A model generated the notes under the pieces. It worked only from the letters and a program-made list of their open reading frames with translations. It made no database searches and was not told where the DNA came from. A stretch of 64,000 bases of DNA, from positions 44,962,477-45,026,476 of the forward strand of contig CM054059.1 of the NCBI GenBank assembly GCA_028641055.1, in the 5' to 3' direction. Made by a program: the position numbers and the translations under genes. This DNA is from Alopecurus myosuroides (lineage: Eukaryota > Streptophyta > Magnoliopsida > Poales > Poaceae). This document shows, piece after piece, positions 13,222 through 24,900 of this stretch (positions are counted from its first letter, which is position 1; every line of letters starts with the position of its first letter).

Positions 13222-13562
13222 CAACGACAAGGTGGTGGCCGAGGCCCACGAGGCGCGGCCTAGGGTGGGGCCACACCTGGGACCCCCCATGGGGGCCACT
13301 TGGCCCTCCCCCGGTTCTTCTTTGGACTCCATCTTCGTTTTGGCTAAAAAATGATCTTCGTTGGTTTTCAGCGCTTTCTGAGAATATTTCTTTAAGAACT
13401 TTTCCGAAATAGAAAAACAACAGAAAACATCATCTGCCCTGGGGCATCTCGTTAATAGGTTAGCATATGAAAACATCCGGAAAACATGTGGAAAACATAA
13501 GGGCATTGGATACAAAACAAGCATGTAGCATCAAAAATTATAGATACGTTTGCTACGTATCA
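13222..13562 (-). mobile_element. LTR fragment A (TGATACGT-type gypsy LTR)
   Basis: On the minus strand it starts TGATACGTAGCAAACGTATC then TATAATTTTTGATGC, and includes the AAGAAATATTCTCAGAAAG and GGGTCCCAGGTGTGGCCCC segments. The same order of segments is seen in fragment B and, inverted, in fragment C. It is truncated at about 13222. Confidence 0.55.
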
Positions 13563-13990
13563 ATGGCGCATCTCTGTATGTTTCGTGGAAAATAACTCCG
13601 TCCCCGAACTTTTTAAGGTTAAGGTCAATTTATAGGCAAAGAGGCGACGAGAGGCGGCGATCGGGGTGCCCAGGGGCCCACAAGGCACGACCTAGGGTGG
13701 GGCCATGCCTGGCACCCCCCTGGGGGCACCTGGATCCCTCCGGCTTTTCTTTAGACGCCATCTTCGTTCCGGGTAAAAAATGATTTCCGTGGATTTTCAG
13801 CTCTTTCCGAGAATATTTCTTTAAGAACTTTTCTGAAATAGAAAAATAGCAGAAAACGGAAACTGGCCTAGGGAATCTTGTCAATAGGTTAGTGCATGAA
13901 AACATCCGAAAAAGAAAGGAAAACATGTGGAAAACATAAAGGAATTAGATAGAAAACAAGCCTGGAGCATCAAAAATTATAGATATGTTT
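13563..13990 (-). mobile_element. LTR fragment B (same family as A)
   Basis: On the minus strand it starts TGATATTTGCAAACATATC and runs through the same landmarks as A, continuing further to GGAAAATAACTCCG-like text (minus: CGGAGTTATTTTCCACGAAAC) and ending where A begins. A and B therefore lie head to tail, either because A inserted into B or through unequal recombination. Confidence 0.55.
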
Positions 13991-14180
13991 GCAAATATCA
14001 CTCCCCCATGTGGATTGGAAAGAGAGGCGAGGATTCCTAGTTGGTCCCGGAGTCCCCCTACCTCAAATCGGATTGGAGGAGCGAGTCCTTGGAGGACTAC
14101 ACTCCCCCCTCTCAACTCGCATATGGCATGGAGGAGTCCTAGTATGACTCCACTCCCTCCCCTTGGTGCGGCTAGGGCAA

Positions 14181-14205
14181 AGAGGAGTCCTACTAGGACT
14201 CCTCT
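14181..14205. repeat. 25-bp palindrome, 12-bp arms
   Basis: AGAGGAGTCCTA, one base (C), then TAGGACTCCTCT: a perfect inverted repeat. Related imperfect GAGTCCT/AGGACT pairs precede it between about 14065 and 14150. Confidence 0.85.
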
Positions 14206-14237
14206 CCCCTCTTCCCCACCCCAAGTTGGCTATCCCC

Positions 14238-14248
14238 AATATAAAAAG
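14238..14248 (+). promoter_or_regulatory. TATA box of the LTR remnant
   Basis: AATATAAAAAG lies about 35 bp downstream of the 25-bp palindrome at 14181-14205 and is followed by a C-rich leader (about 14280-14340), as in grass LTR promoters. Confidence 0.4.
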
Positions 14249-15185
14249 GGGGCACACCCATGAGCACACCTTATTCTATGCGCCCCAACCTAGGTAGCCA
14301 CACCCACCACCCACCACAAACCCCCCAACGATGCCCCGGTGCTTCGTCTACTTAATCTTCATTGTGGGAGCTTTGTCAGATTACAGCCCCGGCATGACCT
14401 AGTTATCACTGGTGATCGCGGAGAGCCCCTGATCTTCATCGACAATGTCCCCGCTTCCTGAGTGGCGATTTATCATGCTACAACGTCATAGTTTTTTATC
14501 ACATACGTGTGGATACCACGGAGATGATGTGCTTGTGATACTTGATCGTGTGATAAAACATTACTTCGCGATTAGATGCTTCTAGTTGAAATATCGACTA
14601 TGTCTACTTCCACGCCGAACTCGTCACCGACAATCTTCCACTAATTTGACAGACAAGGTTTATGCGCTAGAATTTTTTGTTTTCCGTAGCGCGTTCCCCA
14701 ACAATGGTCGCGCCCTCTGGCCGCCCTTTCCCCTCGGGACTCGCCTCTCAACGCCCTTTGGCATATAACCCCTTCCTGAACTAAAATGGAGACCCCCTAA
14801 GGATTTTTTTTCATAAACTATTTAGATCTCCTCCGCCATAAAAAACACTAGTTTCGGGGACAGAAGTTCCTGTTTTGGCACTCTGCCGGGACGAGGATTG
14901 ACTAACGGAGAGGAGAGGTCACCGTCATCATCATCAACCATGATATCCAATCCTCATGTGAGAAACTCCCTGGTGTAGGCAAATTTGACTATAGAAATTG
15001 GATGGGATCATTCATGTAAAAGATGTTAGATTGATTAGGGCATGATGCCTAGTATCCACTATGTGTGTTAATCATCGTTGTTGCAACTTGTTGTTCTTAA
15101 TGCTTGTTAGTAAGGCCCAAGTGGCATGATTTCAGGTCTGAACATGTTATGTTTTCATAAATATAATCATTGTTTTATACCATAT

Positions 15186-16795
15186 TGATACATTTCAAAC
15201 ATATCTATAATTTTTGATACTCCATGCTTGTTTTCTACCTAATACCTTTTGTTTTCCATATGTTTTATATCGTTTTTCGGATGTTTTCATTGACCAACCT
15301 ATTAACGAGATGCCCTAGTTGTTGTTTTCTGTTTCAGAAAAGTTCTTAAAGAAATATTCTCGGAAAGGGCTGAAAAACCATGGAGATCTTTGACCCGGAA
15401 CAAAGACAGAGTCCAAAGAAGAGCTGGAGGGGAGCCAGGGGGCCTCCAGGGGGTGCAGGTGCAGCCCCACCCTAGGCCACACCTGGTGGGCCCCTGGGCG
15501 CCCTGGCCACCACCTCTCGTCGCCTCTTGACCTATAAATTGCCTTTAACCCGAAAAACGTCGGGAACGGAGTTATTTTCCATGAAACATATAGAGAGGCG
15601 CTGTCACCTCGAAAGTCCAATCCAGGGCTCCTGCAGCCCTGTTTCGGCACCCTGCCGGAGAGGGGAATCGTCATCGGAGGCCTCTACATAGCCATGATCG
15701 CCTCCGCACATATGCGTGAGTAGTTCATCTCGGGACTATGGGTCCATAGCATCAGTTAGATGGTTATCCTGTACCCTATGCCTCCATGTTAAGAGTCTTG
15801 TGAGTTGCCTCACATGATCGAGACCACTGTTATGTAATTGTGCAAGTTGTGTTTGCTGGGATCCGGTGAACCAAGAGATTGTGATTATTTTGTTCATGTC
15901 AATCTGAGATGCTTCGCTTATACTCGTAGAGAGTTTTAATCTTGTCTTTCCATGCTCTCTGGTGTTTATGATTACCTTGGCCACGTAGTTGTTTTCACCT
16001 TCAAGAGAGGGATTATATGCGAGATGGTAGGTTCATGCCTCCCTTACATCTGTACTCGAGTGACAGAAACATGAAGGATGGGGGATGTGCTGTTGCTACT
16101 AGGGAGAAAAAGCGATGCTATTATCTACGGAGGAGGACCAGTGCTTACATTACGTATTGTTCTTAATGCATTTATCTGTTGCATATAAAGCAATCACTTC
16201 GTTGCTGCAACTTAATTACAGAGAAATTTTTCTGGATAGCTTTCTTGAGGTGGACTTTTAGATATGGATGCATGCTGGATAGCGGTCCATATGCCTTGAC
16301 GTAATTCCTACAATGTTAGAACCCGTGAACTATATCTCGTCATAATAGTATTCTTATACGTTCATGATTTGTCAATTTCCCAGCTGTAATTTGTTTACCC
16401 AGCATCTCTGTTTTCTTTGGAGAGACACCACTAGTGAACCTATGTCCCGTGGTCCTATTTTCCTCATAATTGCAACTTTCTTTCAAGCACTTTCATCATT
16501 GTTTCCTTGCTGTTTTGTTTTTACTTTTATTATCTTTCAAGACTCTATACGTTTAATTCTCTAGTTTTTAGCAAGACTGGAAGATTGTCAACCTTCTCGA
16601 AAAGTTGGGGATAAGAGAGAGTTTGTGTTTGTGTGCAGGTTCCTCGCTTGTTGATGCACCAGAAAACAAGCAACCTTCTCCAAGGGTAGGAAGTCCTACC
16701 GGTTCGATAACCCTGGTTCCTTAATTGCGGGAAAATTTCCGCTGGACTACATCATACCCGCTTGGGGTCTCCTAACGAGCGTGTGATCACCTCAA
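15186..16795 (+). mobile_element. LTR fragment C (same family as A and B), plus orientation
   Basis: It starts TGATACATTTCAAACATATC, then follows the order of fragments A/B in inverse orientation (TTCTTAAAGAAATATTCTCGG, the CACCCTAGG block, CTATAAATTG, AACGGAGTTATTTTCC). It continues through text typical of TGATAC-type Triticeae gypsy LTRs (GTGAGTAGTTCATC, GGGTCCATAG, GATGCATGCTGGATAGCGGT, CACTAGTGAACCTATG). The 3' end near 16795 is approximate, and no primer binding site or internal domain follows. Confidence 0.5.
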
Positions 16796-16916
16796 CATCA
16801 CATATCTACAAGTTGTATGCACCTATTATTGTCCGGAACCGGAGACCCCAAAGTGACAGATTGGGATATCAAAGGGGATGGTTGTAATTTGGGGATCACA
16901 TGTATTTAATTCAGTG

Positions 16917-17223
16917 TTAATTGTTTTCTCTAGTTCTACACAAAAGGAGTACATAAATTATCATAAGTTCGATGATTGGCCCTGCTAAAACGGGATGGTT
17001 GACAAAAAATGGTGTGCAAATTCTTACAAACCATAAGCTAATCTTAGAGACAAGGATTAGGAACTCTCGTATGTTCATGTCTTCACACCCGCATAAAGAT
17101 TTTCCTTTGATAACTCGTTTTTCAAGTTCTATAGCGGTTGTATCATGATGACATAAACTTAATTCGGAACTTGGAGATAACATAATAACTGAATATTATT
17201 GTCTCTAGGGCACATCTCCAACA
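16917..17223 (-). mobile_element. 3' LTR fragment of a BARE/Angela-like copia element
   Basis: On the minus strand it opens TGTTGGAGATGTGCCCTAGA then GACAATAATA, matching the start of BARE/Angela-type copia LTRs. It lies just downstream (minus) of the integrase remnant at 17309, with the reverse transcriptase region missing. It is truncated at its left end. Confidence 0.6.
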
Positions 17224-17308
17224 TTTTTTGGCTCACTTTGTGTCAAACCAATAAATTTGGGTTATACTACCGTCAATTATTTTTGCGATCCCCTACAATT
17301 GTGGGCCA

Positions 17309-18905
17309 TCAATGACACATATTCAATATCTTCTCGCTCCACCATGCCTTGGAGCGACCCGATGTGTCTAACATGAAATTAGCCAAATCAGTTAAAGTAC
17401 GATTCTTTCTTTCAGCCACCCCATTTGACTGAGGCGAGTAGAGAGGCGTCCTCTCATGTATTGTACCATGTTCCGCACAAAGAAAATCAAACTCGTTGAA
17501 AAATACTCTCCACCACAATCAAACCTAAGCCTCTTGATCGTTCGATCAAGTTGGTTTTCCGCTTCAGCTTTATAGATCTTGAAAAATTCAAAGCCTTGTC
17601 TTTTGATTTCAAGAGATACACATGACAATAATGAGTGGAGTCAACAATCAATATCGGGAAATATTTCTTTCCACCTTTTGTCAACACTCCATTCATCTCA
17701 CAAAAATCTGAATATATGAGTTCAAGAGGTGCCAAATCTCGGACCTACGCGGCCGTATGAGACTTGCGAGGTTGCTTTGCTTGAACACATACTTGATACT
17801 TATATCCCTTGGTAGTAGTGAAATTCGAGATTAAACTCATTTTGGCTAGCCGAGTCATGCACCCAAAATTGATATGACAAAGACGTGAATGCCTGACAAT
17901 TGATTCACTATTGGTGCAAACATGATTCACAACTTTACTACAAATGTCTCACAAAGATAGGCGGAACAAGTCTCCGCACTCATATCATTCACCAACAAAG
18001 GTTCCAAAATTGGACAATACAAATTTATTGGACTCAAAAAATAACATGTAGACGTCTAAACACAAAATAGATCTGCTAACAAGATTTTTTTTATTGATGG
18101 AGGGAAAATGATTAACGTTCTTCAGGCGCACGATTTTCCCTAAAGTAAACTTTAGATCGGCCGTACCAATGACACGAACAAAATCATGTGACATGTTCCC
18201 CATCAACATGGAAGAAGTCCATGGGACATGATAAGAAGAACGACATGGAGATATCAGCACATTATTGGTACCAGTGTCAACCCACCATTTAGGAGAATGA
18301 CATACTAAAAGGACAATATGAAATATTCCGTACCCATCATCCTTCATCTCAGTATCACCAATGACAATGTTAGAGGTCTTGCCGCTGTCCTCACGCTGCT
18401 CATATCGGTTATGGCATCTCGGAGCTAAGTGATTAGGATCACCGCAAACATGGCAGGGTCATTTCTTCTTACCGGTCTTCCTCTTGAAGGTTGTAGACTC
18501 TCAACGCTTGTTTTTTTAATCATAATTGCCTCTGTCCTCCGCCTTTTTCTTGTTCTTGGGCTTATAGGATTGGGAGTTCTTCTGTACAAAGTTTGCACTT
18601 GAACCTTCCTCGAGATCTCGAGCACGTGTGTCTTTTTCTCTCGTCTTTTCTTCCATATCAAGAGAACAAATGAGATACATAACGGAAAACTCATATCTCT
18701 TGTGCTTCAAAGAAGTAGCTAAATTCCTTCAAGAAGTAGGGAGTTTGTCAGTGATGCCTGCGGCAATAAACTTGTCAGACAACACACAAGCAAACTGCCC
18801 AAGTTCCTTGGCAATGGAATGTATCTCATGAGTTTGCTAAACGACGAGCACTAATCAGTCATCTTGTGGTCATAAAATTGCTCTATGACATACAATTCAC
18901 TACCG
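17309..18905 (-). pseudogene. Ty1/copia gag-protease-integrase remnant
   Basis: On the minus strand the order is: a gag C-terminal part with a zinc-knuckle-like segment (about 18425-18694, gag N-terminus to about 18905), a protease (17985-18347, with WWVDTGTNN as the Asp-Thr-Gly site), a GAG-pre-integrase domain (17745-17930, HSRLCHINFGCM), and an integrase core (17309-17735: LIYSDFCEMNG, then FDCGGEYFS, then GVAERKNRTL). Segments lie in different frames with several stops. Reverse transcriptase and RNase H are absent; the 3' LTR begins at 17223. Recognition of the copia order is secure. Confidence 0.8.
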
Positions 18906-19109
18906 CCCACTCGCGGGGACGTGTCTGCCATTGGTTGCAGGGCGAAGGACATGATCGTGCGGGAGGGACGTGGGCTGAACCGAGGTGACGTGGTGGGTTC
19001 AATTTATTCGGTCAGAGGTCGCCTCTTTTCCGATTAAATAATGCCCCCGAGGATGCATCTGCAGCAACTAGTTGGCGACAGATGCAAGCTCCTTTGGCTG
19101 CTGGGCCGA

Positions 19110-19640
19110 GAGCACGGGTGCATAGATCTTGGCTTCCCCCACTAGCTGATCATATGAAGATCAATTTCGACGTCGTTTCCAAAGATTAGGCCCTCGATCG
19201 GCTGCCAGCGCGGTATGCAGGGACTCGTCTGGTAATTATCTCGGAGGTTCATCTATGGTGTTTGAAGGAATATCGGATGCATCTACTCTTGAGATTTTAG
19301 CTTGTCGTGAAGTACTGAGTTTAGAAAACGACTTGTATGTCGAGTAGATCTTGATTGGCTCCGACTGCAAAGTAGCTGTTGAAGATATCACAAAGGGAAC
19401 AAGGGGGCAACTATGGTCAGATAGTTAAGGAGATCAATAGTCGCTTGTTGATGTTTACTAGCTGTTTTTACATTTTTTAGCCCCGCACTAGCAATGTAGA
19501 AGCTTGTAACCTCTTTAAGTTTTCGGCGTCATTGGGTCTGGGTCGCCATGTGTGGCTAGGGACCCCATGGCACCGATAATGTACCTCTCAATGTTCTTAT
19601 GCAATAAAGCTTGGCAGTTTCCCTCAACAACAAAAAAAAC
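19110..19640 (+). pseudogene. LINE 3' end: RNase H (RVT_3-like) remnant and poly(A)
   Basis: Plus-strand reading shows WLPPLADHMKINFDVV (the domain start with its first Asp), then TLEILACREVLSLENDL (conserved Glu helix) and ILIGSDCKVAVEDI (second Asp), separated by stops and frame changes. The tail reads CVARDPMAP-like text, an AATAAA-bearing stretch (GCAATAAAGC) and CAACAACAAAAAAAAC at 19626-19640, as expected for a retroposed LINE end. The F-box start lies only 160 bp downstream. Confidence 0.6.
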
Positions 19641-20120
19641 CCCGAGGACCAGGCTCATGGGCTGTGCAAAGAGGACCCTTGGTCGAGCCCAGCTAAGAGC
19701 CGACCCGATTTGATTCCTTGTCTGATTCGCCAAGGGCTCAAGGGAGCATTAGATCTATACTATGCAACACGACCACCACCTCACCGGCGTCACGATCAGA
19801 TGGCACGCCCTCCGGTGTCCGCGCTACCTCGCGAGATGCTACAGCAGATCCTCCTGAAGCTGTCGACCGAGTACATCGTCCGGTGCAGCTGCGTCTGCGC
19901 TCTGTGGGGCTGCGTCGCCGGGACGCCTCGTTCCGAAACCTCCACGCGGCCAGCCACGTCGCAGACGATAAGGATCGGACTTTGCTCGTCTCTGAGAAGT
20001 GCGGCCGCCGCGGCCGCGCCGAGGCGAGCGTGTTCGACGTTTCCTCGGGGAAGGCCATGTGCGGCGTCGTCGCCAACTTCCCAGGTTACCGCCTTGCCAA
20101 CGTCTGCAGCGGCCTCCTCT

Positions 20121-20746
20121 CAGGCCGGTCCTGAGATTTTCGGGGCCCGGGGCAAAAGTAAAACTTGGGCTCTTAATATATACATTATCATAATAATAGT
20201 GAATATGTGTGTAAAAGATATTTATCAGTAATAACTAAATGCGTCCAAAACAGTACACATATCAAAGAAATTATACAAATTACTTTAAAATTTTCTTCTA
20301 ATATTTTTCGATGCAAATTCACTTATGATGGGCTCGATGTCAATGTCATCCAATAGTTTCTTCTCGATGCATAATGTTGCCAACCCGTTTAACCTCTCTT
20401 GTATCATTGTAGACCCCAAGTAATTCTTCAACAATTTCAACTTTGAAAAGCTTCTCTCAGCCGAGGCGACAGTCACGGGCAAAGTAAATAAGATGCGATA
20501 AGCTATGGAGATATTGAGATAGCAATCAACTTCTCTCACATGATAAAAAAATCTCCATAGCAGACATTACAGAATCCGGTAATGTGAATCTCATAATTTT
20601 CAATTCAGAATTAAGATCATATACCTCAACATCTGGACTATTTTTTTTTATATTAAATACATATACTAAATGGTACCTGGGGGTGGGGCCCTAGATTTTG
20701 GGGGCCAGGGTGGCCGCCCACCCTGCCACCCTTCAGGGCCGGCCCG
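20121..20746. mobile_element. hAT element (626 bp) inside the F-box gene
   Basis: The ends are CAGGCCGGTCCTGA and, reverse-complemented, CGGGCCGGCCCTGA (12 of 14 identical). The flanks are CCTCCTCT (20113-20120) and GCTCCTCT (20747-20754), an 8-bp target duplication with one mismatch, the length expected for hAT. It holds only the C-terminal part of a transposase on the minus strand, so it is a deletion derivative. Confidence 0.85.
20285..20539 (-). pseudogene. hAT transposase C-terminal dimerisation domain fragment
   Basis: 84 codons reading YRILFTLPVTVASAERSFSK then LKLLKNYLGSTM and ERLNGLATLCIE. This is the conserved hAT C-terminal dimerisation region (hAT_C), usually the last 80-90 residues of a 600-800-residue transposase. 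The catalytic RNase H-like region and BED finger are absent. Confidence 0.85.
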
Positions 20747-21681
20747 GCTCCTCTGCTTTGCGCACAGCTACGACGCCACCGCCCCGGTGGTCGTCTGCAA
20801 CCCCGTGACCGGCGAGAAGATGGAGCCTCCAGAGGCGCCGCCCCTCGCAAGAGGAGGAGCGCGCCGCCACCTTTTCCTCTTGGGGTGCAGCCCCTCCACC
20901 AACGAGTACAAGTTGTTCCGGCTTTCTTACCCGGACTACTCATCCAAAAAGAAATACGCGTACTATTATTCCTCTTCAACGACGACGACGACCAGTTGTA
21001 CCGACGACGGCATCGTGGACGTGTGCACCTTAGGCGACAGCCGCGGGTGGCGCCAACACCCGTACCTCTTCCCGCATCGCCCGGTGTGTACGACAGCTCG
21101 CCACCGGTGCTCGTGGACGGCATGCTATACGTGGTGATGTGCAGAGGGGACAAAGACAAGAGGCCCGACACAGTACTGCAAATCGACGTGGTGAGCGAGT
21201 TGCACTGGACGCTCGATCTCCCGGACTTCGAGGACCCTTTCGATGACGTCCGGGTGAACGTCTTTGAGCTGAGCGGGCAGCCGTGCCTCACCGTCGACAC
21301 GGTGCACTGGCGTCGCCCGAAGCTCGCTTTCTGGGTAATGGCGATGGACAAGAACGGTGAAGGCTACAGCTGGCGTCCACGCTACAGCTTCTACCTAGAC
21401 GACGTCAACCTTACAAGCGGCACCGTGCAGTACGATTCTTATAGCAACCTGCCGAGGGGTGCGTGGCTTGACAAGGACGACGACGACGGCACGTTGTGCT
21501 ACAGGGTTGGTGACACCCTGTATAGGTACGACACGAAAGGATACTACTCGTCACGTGTCGATGTTGGTTTTCCGTCCGGGGACCGGCGGGCCGGCGGGCG
21601 GCAGCTCCAGTTCCCGGCCGTTGACCAATCGCCGTCGACTGACCGATGGTGGAATATCTGCGGGGGCTATCGCCCAACGCC

Positions 21682-21903
21682 GAGTCTTTAGCATAAAATC
21701 ACCACTTTAGAGACTAAATTCCGGAAAACCACCACTTTAGGTTTGAATTGCAAAAAACCACCAGTCTAGAACTAAGATTTTTCAAATCGATGCTAATACC
21801 GATTGGAGACGAATTGATTCTGTTTCCGACAGCATTGGCCCACCTCGTACGCTGACATGGCACAGTCCCGTTAGTTGCCGTTAACGCCCGTGTCTGAATC
21901 GGC
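21682..21903 (+). repeat. left terminal inverted repeat of the MULE
   Basis: About 222 bp, matching the right end with roughly nine substitutions and one single-base indel (about 95% by eye). The first 110 bp contain three spaced copies of a (C/T)CACCACTTTAG-like motif (the third is CCACCAGTCTAG). Confidence 0.9.
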
Positions 21904-21956
21904 GTTAGGGTTCATTCCCCCCTCCCGTCGCGCGTTGCTCCACCTCTCTCTGACCC

Positions 21957-24900
21957 ATGGCGGCGTCCACGCCTGGCGGCGGCGACTTTGGCGGCGGCGT
22001 ATCAGGTGGCGACCCTGTCGGCGGAACAGAATTTGAAGGCGCGGGCGACAGTGGGGTCCTCTTTTCTGGGCCGCATCGAGGCGGCAGCAGCAGCACGCAG
22101 ACTCCTCCGCGCTCCGGCGGTCTGTCTCCGGAGCATTTCGATGCGGCGGCGTCGTCTATGCAGCTGACTCCACGACAGTCGACGGCGAGCATGTGGCCAT
22201 CCCCGTATAGCAGCATCGAGTAAGCCCCCTGTCTCTGTACTGGTTCTCACTGGTTCTTGCATCATCTCTTACCCCTGTGAATATGTGAACTTAATTCGTG
22301 TATAAATGGTAGTACATTACATAATCAGACGTGCTTAATTCGTGTAGGAATGGTGCTGAATTTTGTAGTGTTGTGCTAACTGAATTTTGTAGTGTTGTGC
22401 TAACTGAATTTTGGTAGTGTTGACTGCATTTTGGTGAGTGTAGTGCTAACTTTATTTTATAGTGTTGTATTGTTCACTGAATTTTGCTACATTTAACTGA
22501 ATAATGGTTGTGTTAACTGATGTTGATTGTGTTAACTGAATTTTGTATTGATCTATTGTTCACTGAATTTTACAACTGTTAACTGAATAATGGTTGTGTT
22601 GACTGAATTTTTTACTGTTCTATTGTTCACTGCAATTTAATAGTGTTAACTGAGTAATGCTTGTGTTAACTGAATTTAGCTTGTGTTAACTGAATTTTTT
22701 AGTGTTGTATTGTTGACTGCATTTTAGTAGTGTTAACTGAATAATGCTTCTGTTAACTGAATTTAGCGTTTGGGTAACTGAATATTGCTTGTACTGTTAA
22801 CTGTATTTTGCTAGTGTTAACTGAATATCCCCTGTCTTTGTTTTTTCAGCTTGGATGATGACATTTGGGACATTTCTTTCAGTTTACTTGATGGACAGTC
22901 TGTTGATGTCAGTATGTGCAAGAGTGATATAACTATAAGCAGTTTGATGGCACATATTGAAGAGCATGGGTATGATTATCTAGACTCATTGTATTTTGTG
23001 AGTGAAAAGGGAAAAGGGCTACAAGGACTGGAGGCTCTATATAGCATTTCAAAGGTGGCAAAGATGTTAGATTTGTACAAAGATGAGAAGAAGGTCACAT
23101 TGATAGTAAGGAAATATAGGGCACCATTGCCTCCAGGGCTGAACAGTGATGAAGTATTGACAGATGTCATTGAGGATATATACCCTGTTGCTGTTGACTA
23201 CTCAGAGGCCATCTTGCATGGAACACAACAAAGCTGCAATCTTGATAAAGGGAAAAATGTTGTTTCAGGCCTACCCATTGAAGTACACTCTGTAGCATCT
23301 TCTGATGATGATGCAGGTGACCAAGCCAGAACTGTTCTTGAGGAGGATGTGTTACTTAATAAAATGAAGGGGAAAAGGAAAGTGTGTACTGAAGATGATG
23401 TTCTTCTGGAGCAACTCAGAGAAATGAAGAAGAAAAGAGCAGATCCTGACCTGCACATTGAAGGGGATACTGATGTGGAAGAGCTATATTCAGAGGAGGA
23501 TGAGTCAGAGCCAGAGGAGTTGGCTGAAGAGGAATTCATTACAGGCCAGGTGGCAGGGAGACAGGGTCCAACTAGCAGGTGCCATCATGAAGCAAAGGAT
23601 GAAGTGGGTTTTAATTTTGTGCCCTCTTGTGATGACTACAGCAGCAGTGATGTGGGTGACACAGATGATGATGGCTATGTCCAGCCTTATGTTTTGCCAA
23701 GTGGGGTGAAGAGGAGGTGTAAGCCACTGAAGAAGAGATTGTGGTATGATCCTAACAGGGCAGATGCAGACCAGCAGTTAAGCTTACAAATGTGCTTCAA
23801 AGATGTGTATGAATTTAGAGTTGCACTTAGGAATTTCCATATTGCTCAGCTAAGAAATTTTCAGTATCATAGGAACTGTAGTGATAGGATAATTGTCCAT
23901 TGTGTTCAACCAAATTGTCCTTTTTTCATGACAGCCTCCATAATTGCAAATGAGAAAACTTTCTGCATAAGGAAAATGGAAGGCATGCACACTTGCATTT
24001 CCCTTGGAGAAAACACCAAGGTTAGTGTTGACTGGTTGGCATTTCAATCTGAGCAAGCAATGAGAGCAAATCCAAACACTACAGTTGACACCTTGATTGA
24101 CAATGCCAAGCAACAGTTTGGAGTGGAGGTGCCTAGGACAAAGGCCTATAGAGCTAGGAAAAAGGCTTTTCAGGTAGTCATTGGTGATCACAAGAAACAA
24201 TACACCAGACTCAGAGATTATTTGCAAGCAATACTTGACACAAATCCAGGCAGTAGATGCATTGTTACCACCACTGAGCTGTTAAGTGACCCAAGTCCTA
24301 ACCCCAGATTTCATGGGCTATTTATCTGTCTAAATGCTTCTAAAGAAGGGTTTCTTAATGGTTGCAGGCCATTCATAGGTCAGTTTACATTATTGTGTTT
24401 GAATTATGTTGTCCTTATTACATTTATTTTGTGCCTTATTATGTTTACTACTTATTGTAGGGCTTGATGGTTGCTTTATAAAATTAGCAACAGGACAACA
24501 AATCTTAGCTGCAACTGGAAGAGATGGGAATAACAACATTTTCCCCATAGCATTTGGTATAGTACATAGGGAAGATACAGCTAGCTGGCTATGGTTTCTC
24601 ACACAACTGAGATATTGCATTGGTCAGGCTAGCAAATTTGGTACTTATACCATTATATCTGATAGGCAAAAGGTGGCTACTTTAGGACTTGATAATATAT
24701 GTTATCTTGTTCACTGAAATATCTATTTGTTTGAACTTATATATCTATTTGTTGATATAGGGATTGCTTAAAGCCATATCAGAGGTGTTTCCCAATTCAC
24801 CAAGTAGATACTGTGTCAGGCATATCTATGCTAGTTTTCAGAGGGCTGGTTTTAAGGGAGAAGAACTTAAGAAGCACCTGTTTGGAGCCAGCTATGCATA

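Larger units (their letters stand above)
13991..15185 (+). mobile_element. Ty1/copia-like LTR remnant with promoter
   Basis: A plus-strand stretch holds pyrimidine/purine-rich inverted repeats, a TATA box and then leader-like text. It has no protein coding of note. Later parts (14460-14650) carry typical LTR R-U5-like sequence. No primer binding site is seen, so it is incomplete. Assignment to copia is tentative. Confidence 0.3.

Noticed and set aside
21957..22219. Exon 1 of the MULE transposase as an independent small gene
   Set aside because: It ends at a GTAAGC donor and joins exon 2 in phase (GA+C), so it is part of the transposase.
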